64,000 nucleotides of DNA from AC-32 sp963763475 (GTDB taxonomy: Bacteria; Actinomycetota; Thermoleophilia; Gaiellales; Gaiellaceae): positions 434,001 through 498,000 of the forward strand of contig CAVXOR010000002.1 in the NCBI GenBank assembly GCA_963763475.1, written 5' to 3'. The notes beneath the pieces are model-generated. The model was not told the origin of the DNA. It ran no database searches and saw nothing but the letters and a program-made list of their open reading frames with translations. Below are positions 62,581 to 64,000 of the stretch, one piece after another. The position numbers and the translations under genes were made by a program. Within the stretch, counting starts at the first letter, position 1, and every line of letters starts with the position of its first letter.

Positions 62581-62967
62581 CCGCTTCGCCATCGCCTGCA
62601 GCAATGGCCAGGCGATGCGTGCGTCGCTCTCGACCAGCGGGCGGAAGTCCCAGAAGGTGAGCCCGTAGCACTTGAGGTCGGAATCGGCCTCGATCGAGGC
62701 AGTCCGGTCGCCCTGGTCGATCATGGCGATGTCGCCGAAGTAGTCGCCGGGGCCGAGGCGGCCGCGCTCCTCGCCGTGGATCTTGACCACGGCCTCGCCG
62801 CTCTCGATCACGAAGAAGCCGGCGCCGCCCTCGCCCTCGGCCGCGACCGACTGGCCGGCGTCGAAGGTGCGCTCCTTGAAGGAGCCGCTCAGCCGCTCGA
62901 GCTCGCGCGGCTCCAGCTCCGCGAAGAGCGGGACGCGCTGCAGCAACTCGACGGAAGGCCCGGCCAC
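62554..62967 (-). CDS. Stand-alone cyclic nucleotide-binding domain protein
   Basis: The 137-residue protein is a single CNBD with a short helical N-terminus (VELLQRVPLFAELEPRELERLSGSF). The beta-roll holds FFVIESGEAVVKIHGEERGRLGPGDYFGDIAMIDQGDRTASIEADSD. The phosphate-binding cassette is FGDIAMIDQGDRTA, with the Glu of the canonical FGE(L/I)AL replaced by Asp and the Arg kept. There is no HTH, so it is not a CRP-type regulator. It is in tandem with the MFS-CNBD gene. Confidence 0.88.
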   Translation of the reverse strand: MAGPSVELLQRVPLFAELEPRELERLSGSFKERTFDAGQSVAAEGEGGAGFFVIESGEAVVKIHGEERGRLGPGDYFGDIAMIDQGDRTASIEADSDLKCYGLTFWDFRPLVESDARIAWPLLQAMAKRLRAAESDS

Positions 62968-63112
62968 GCCGGGATCATAAACCGGCGCGGCCGAGCCGCA
63001 ATGTGGTTCGGGCCCGGCCCTTCGTCATCGGGACGCGCAGGATGCTCCCGTCGGCCCCGCGCATCCGGAAGACGCCGGTGACGACGCCCTCCGCCTGCGC
63101 GGTCTTTACGCC

Positions 63113-64000
63113 CTAGATCTGGGCGACGCCGAGCCGGCTGCCGATCACGTTCTCGGCCGCCTGGGCGCTGCCCGCATGGCCGGTCACCGCCGCGAGGAAA
63201 TGCTCGCGGTCGAGAGCAAACAGCTCGGTGTCGGTCGCGGCTCGCACGGTCGCAGTGCGCGGCACGTCGCGCAGGAGCGCGATCTCGCCGAAGTACGACC
63301 CCTCGCCCTCTCGCCGTGACGGCTCGCCGTCGATGAGGATCTCGACCTCGCCCTTGTCGACGACGTAGAAGCGGTCGCCGTGGTCGCCGCGGCGGATGAC
63401 CTCGTCGCCGGCGCTCGCGTGCACGGGCGCCAGCCTGGTGGCGAGCTGCTCGAGCACCGGCGGTGTGAGCGGCGAGAAGATCGGGATCGCCTGCAGCAGC
63501 TCCAGCCTGCGCGGGTCGCCCGGCTCTGTGTCCAGCCGCACGAGGCTCGCGCGCGTGAGGACGGCCAGGATCGGCAGCAGCGAGCCGACGATCACGAGCG
63601 TCCAGCGGACGCCGAGCCAGTGGATCAACGGCGGGGCGATCACGGCCCCGAGCGCGACGGTCAAGTAGAAGAGGCTGTGCAGGACGCCGAAGACGCGCGC
63701 GAGCACGTCGCTGGGCGTGCCGCGCTGCAGGATCGTGAAGCCGCTGACGTCGCAGATGATGTTCGCGAAGCCGATCAGCCCGAAGGCTACGAGCGCGGCC
63801 ACGGTGGTCGGGATCCAGCCGAGCAGCAGCAGCGGGCCTCCCGTGCCGGCGACCGCGAACCCGAAGGTCGTCGCCAGCCGCTGGTGCCCGACGAGCGCGA
63901 GCGAGACGAATCCGCCGATGATCCCGCCGACGCCGACGGCCGTGTTCAGGTAGCCGACGCCGCCCGGCCCGAGGTCGAGCAGTTCCAGCGCAGAGACCGC
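63113..64000 (-). CDS. MFS transporter fused to a C-terminal cyclic nucleotide-binding domain (5' end beyond window)
   Basis: The visible 295 residues begin inside an MFS membrane domain (GVGYLNTAVGVGGIIGGFVSLALVG, and helices to TLVIVGSLLPILAVLTRASLV). After a 30-residue linker follows a complete CNBD (LLQAIPIFSPLTPPVLEQLA, VVDKGEVEILIDGEPSRREGEGSYFGEIALLRDVPRTATV). The phosphate cassette FGEIALLRDVPRTAT is canonical, so it should bind cAMP or cGMP. It may be a ligand-gated transporter. The 145 bases between it and the previous gene hold no clear feature. Confidence 0.88.
   Translation of the reverse strand, partial: AVSALELLDLGPGGVGYLNTAVGVGGIIGGFVSLALVGHQRLATTFGFAVAGTGGPLLLLGWIPTTVAALVAFGLIGFANIICDVSGFTILQRGTPSDVLARVFGVLHSLFYLTVALGAVIAPPLIHWLGVRWTLVIVGSLLPILAVLTRASLVRLDTEPGDPRRLELLQAIPIFSPLTPPVLEQLATRLAPVHASAGDEVIRRGDHGDRFYVVDKGEVEILIDGEPSRREGEGSYFGEIALLRDVPRTATVRAATDTELFALDREHFLAAVTGHAGSAQAAENVIGSRLGVAQI

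Overview
The window is about 70% GC, densely coded and has short intergenic gaps, frequent GTG starts and many 4-base NTGA gene overlaps. Single-receiver and LuxR-type regulators, cyclase/ATPase regulators, a PimA-like mannosyltransferase, lipoproteins and CAP/subtilase exoproteins point to an Actinomycetota genome, probably of the Thermoleophilia (Gaiellales/Solirubrobacterales) type. The taxonomic call is inference; there is no rRNA here.

Layout. 1-3.8 kb: DUF72 protein (cut by the window edge), DHA2-type MFS exporter and two small membrane proteins. 3.8-6.9 kb (minus): a selenocysteine cassette, selA-selB followed by the tRNA-Sec gene selC. 7-12 kb: secreted proteins, a LOG-family nucleosidase, an M50 protease, a repeat-rich surface protein, a subtilisin and a MoaD-MoaE fusion. 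12-17.4 kb: a small-ORF/hairpin leader before a double GNAT enzyme, the methylmalonyl-CoA mutase large subunit, a GT4 glycosyltransferase, a receiver-only regulator, SecG and a lipoprotein. 17.4-22.8 kb: TldD/TldE pair, tRNA-Leu(GAG), a leaderless PadR unit, lexA with its SOS box, a zinc-ribbon ORF and RNase P RNA. 22.8-36.3 kb: sulfotransferase, a giant subtilase, a CAP protein, a divergent histidine kinase/response regulator pair, an HDAC-like deacylase, DUF6457, a 5'-3' exonuclease, PlsC, topoisomerase III and a principal-type sigma factor.

36.3-46.7 kb holds two tandem oligopeptide ABC transporter clusters. The first has a binding protein and two permeases and ends with an NlpC/P60 endopeptidase. 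The second has a binding protein, two permeases and two ATPases. Together they look like a peptide or muropeptide uptake locus. 46.7-55.1 kb is rich in signalling genes: two stand-alone LuxR-HTH proteins, an HD-GYP phosphodiesterase, a MalT-like LuxR ATPase and a class III cyclase-AAA-TPR protein. HD-GYP and MalT-like genes have visibly lower GC than the rest. 55-64 kb: adenosine-deaminase-like enzyme, L,D-transpeptidase, patatin phospholipase, PAS-LuxR regulator, PimA-like glycosyltransferase, LPG-synthase-like membrane protein, glycerate kinase and two cyclic-nucleotide-binding proteins, one fused to an MFS domain.

Most noteworthy: at three junctions the downstream reading frame opens with an in-frame CTG that overlaps the upstream TGA as CTGA. 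This is the same geometry as the many GTGA junctions here. At a fourth junction the conserved HDAC N-terminus extends upstream of any ATG/GTG/TTG. Together these suggest non-canonical starts at coupled gene junctions. No CRISPR array, insertion sequence, prophage or integron was seen.
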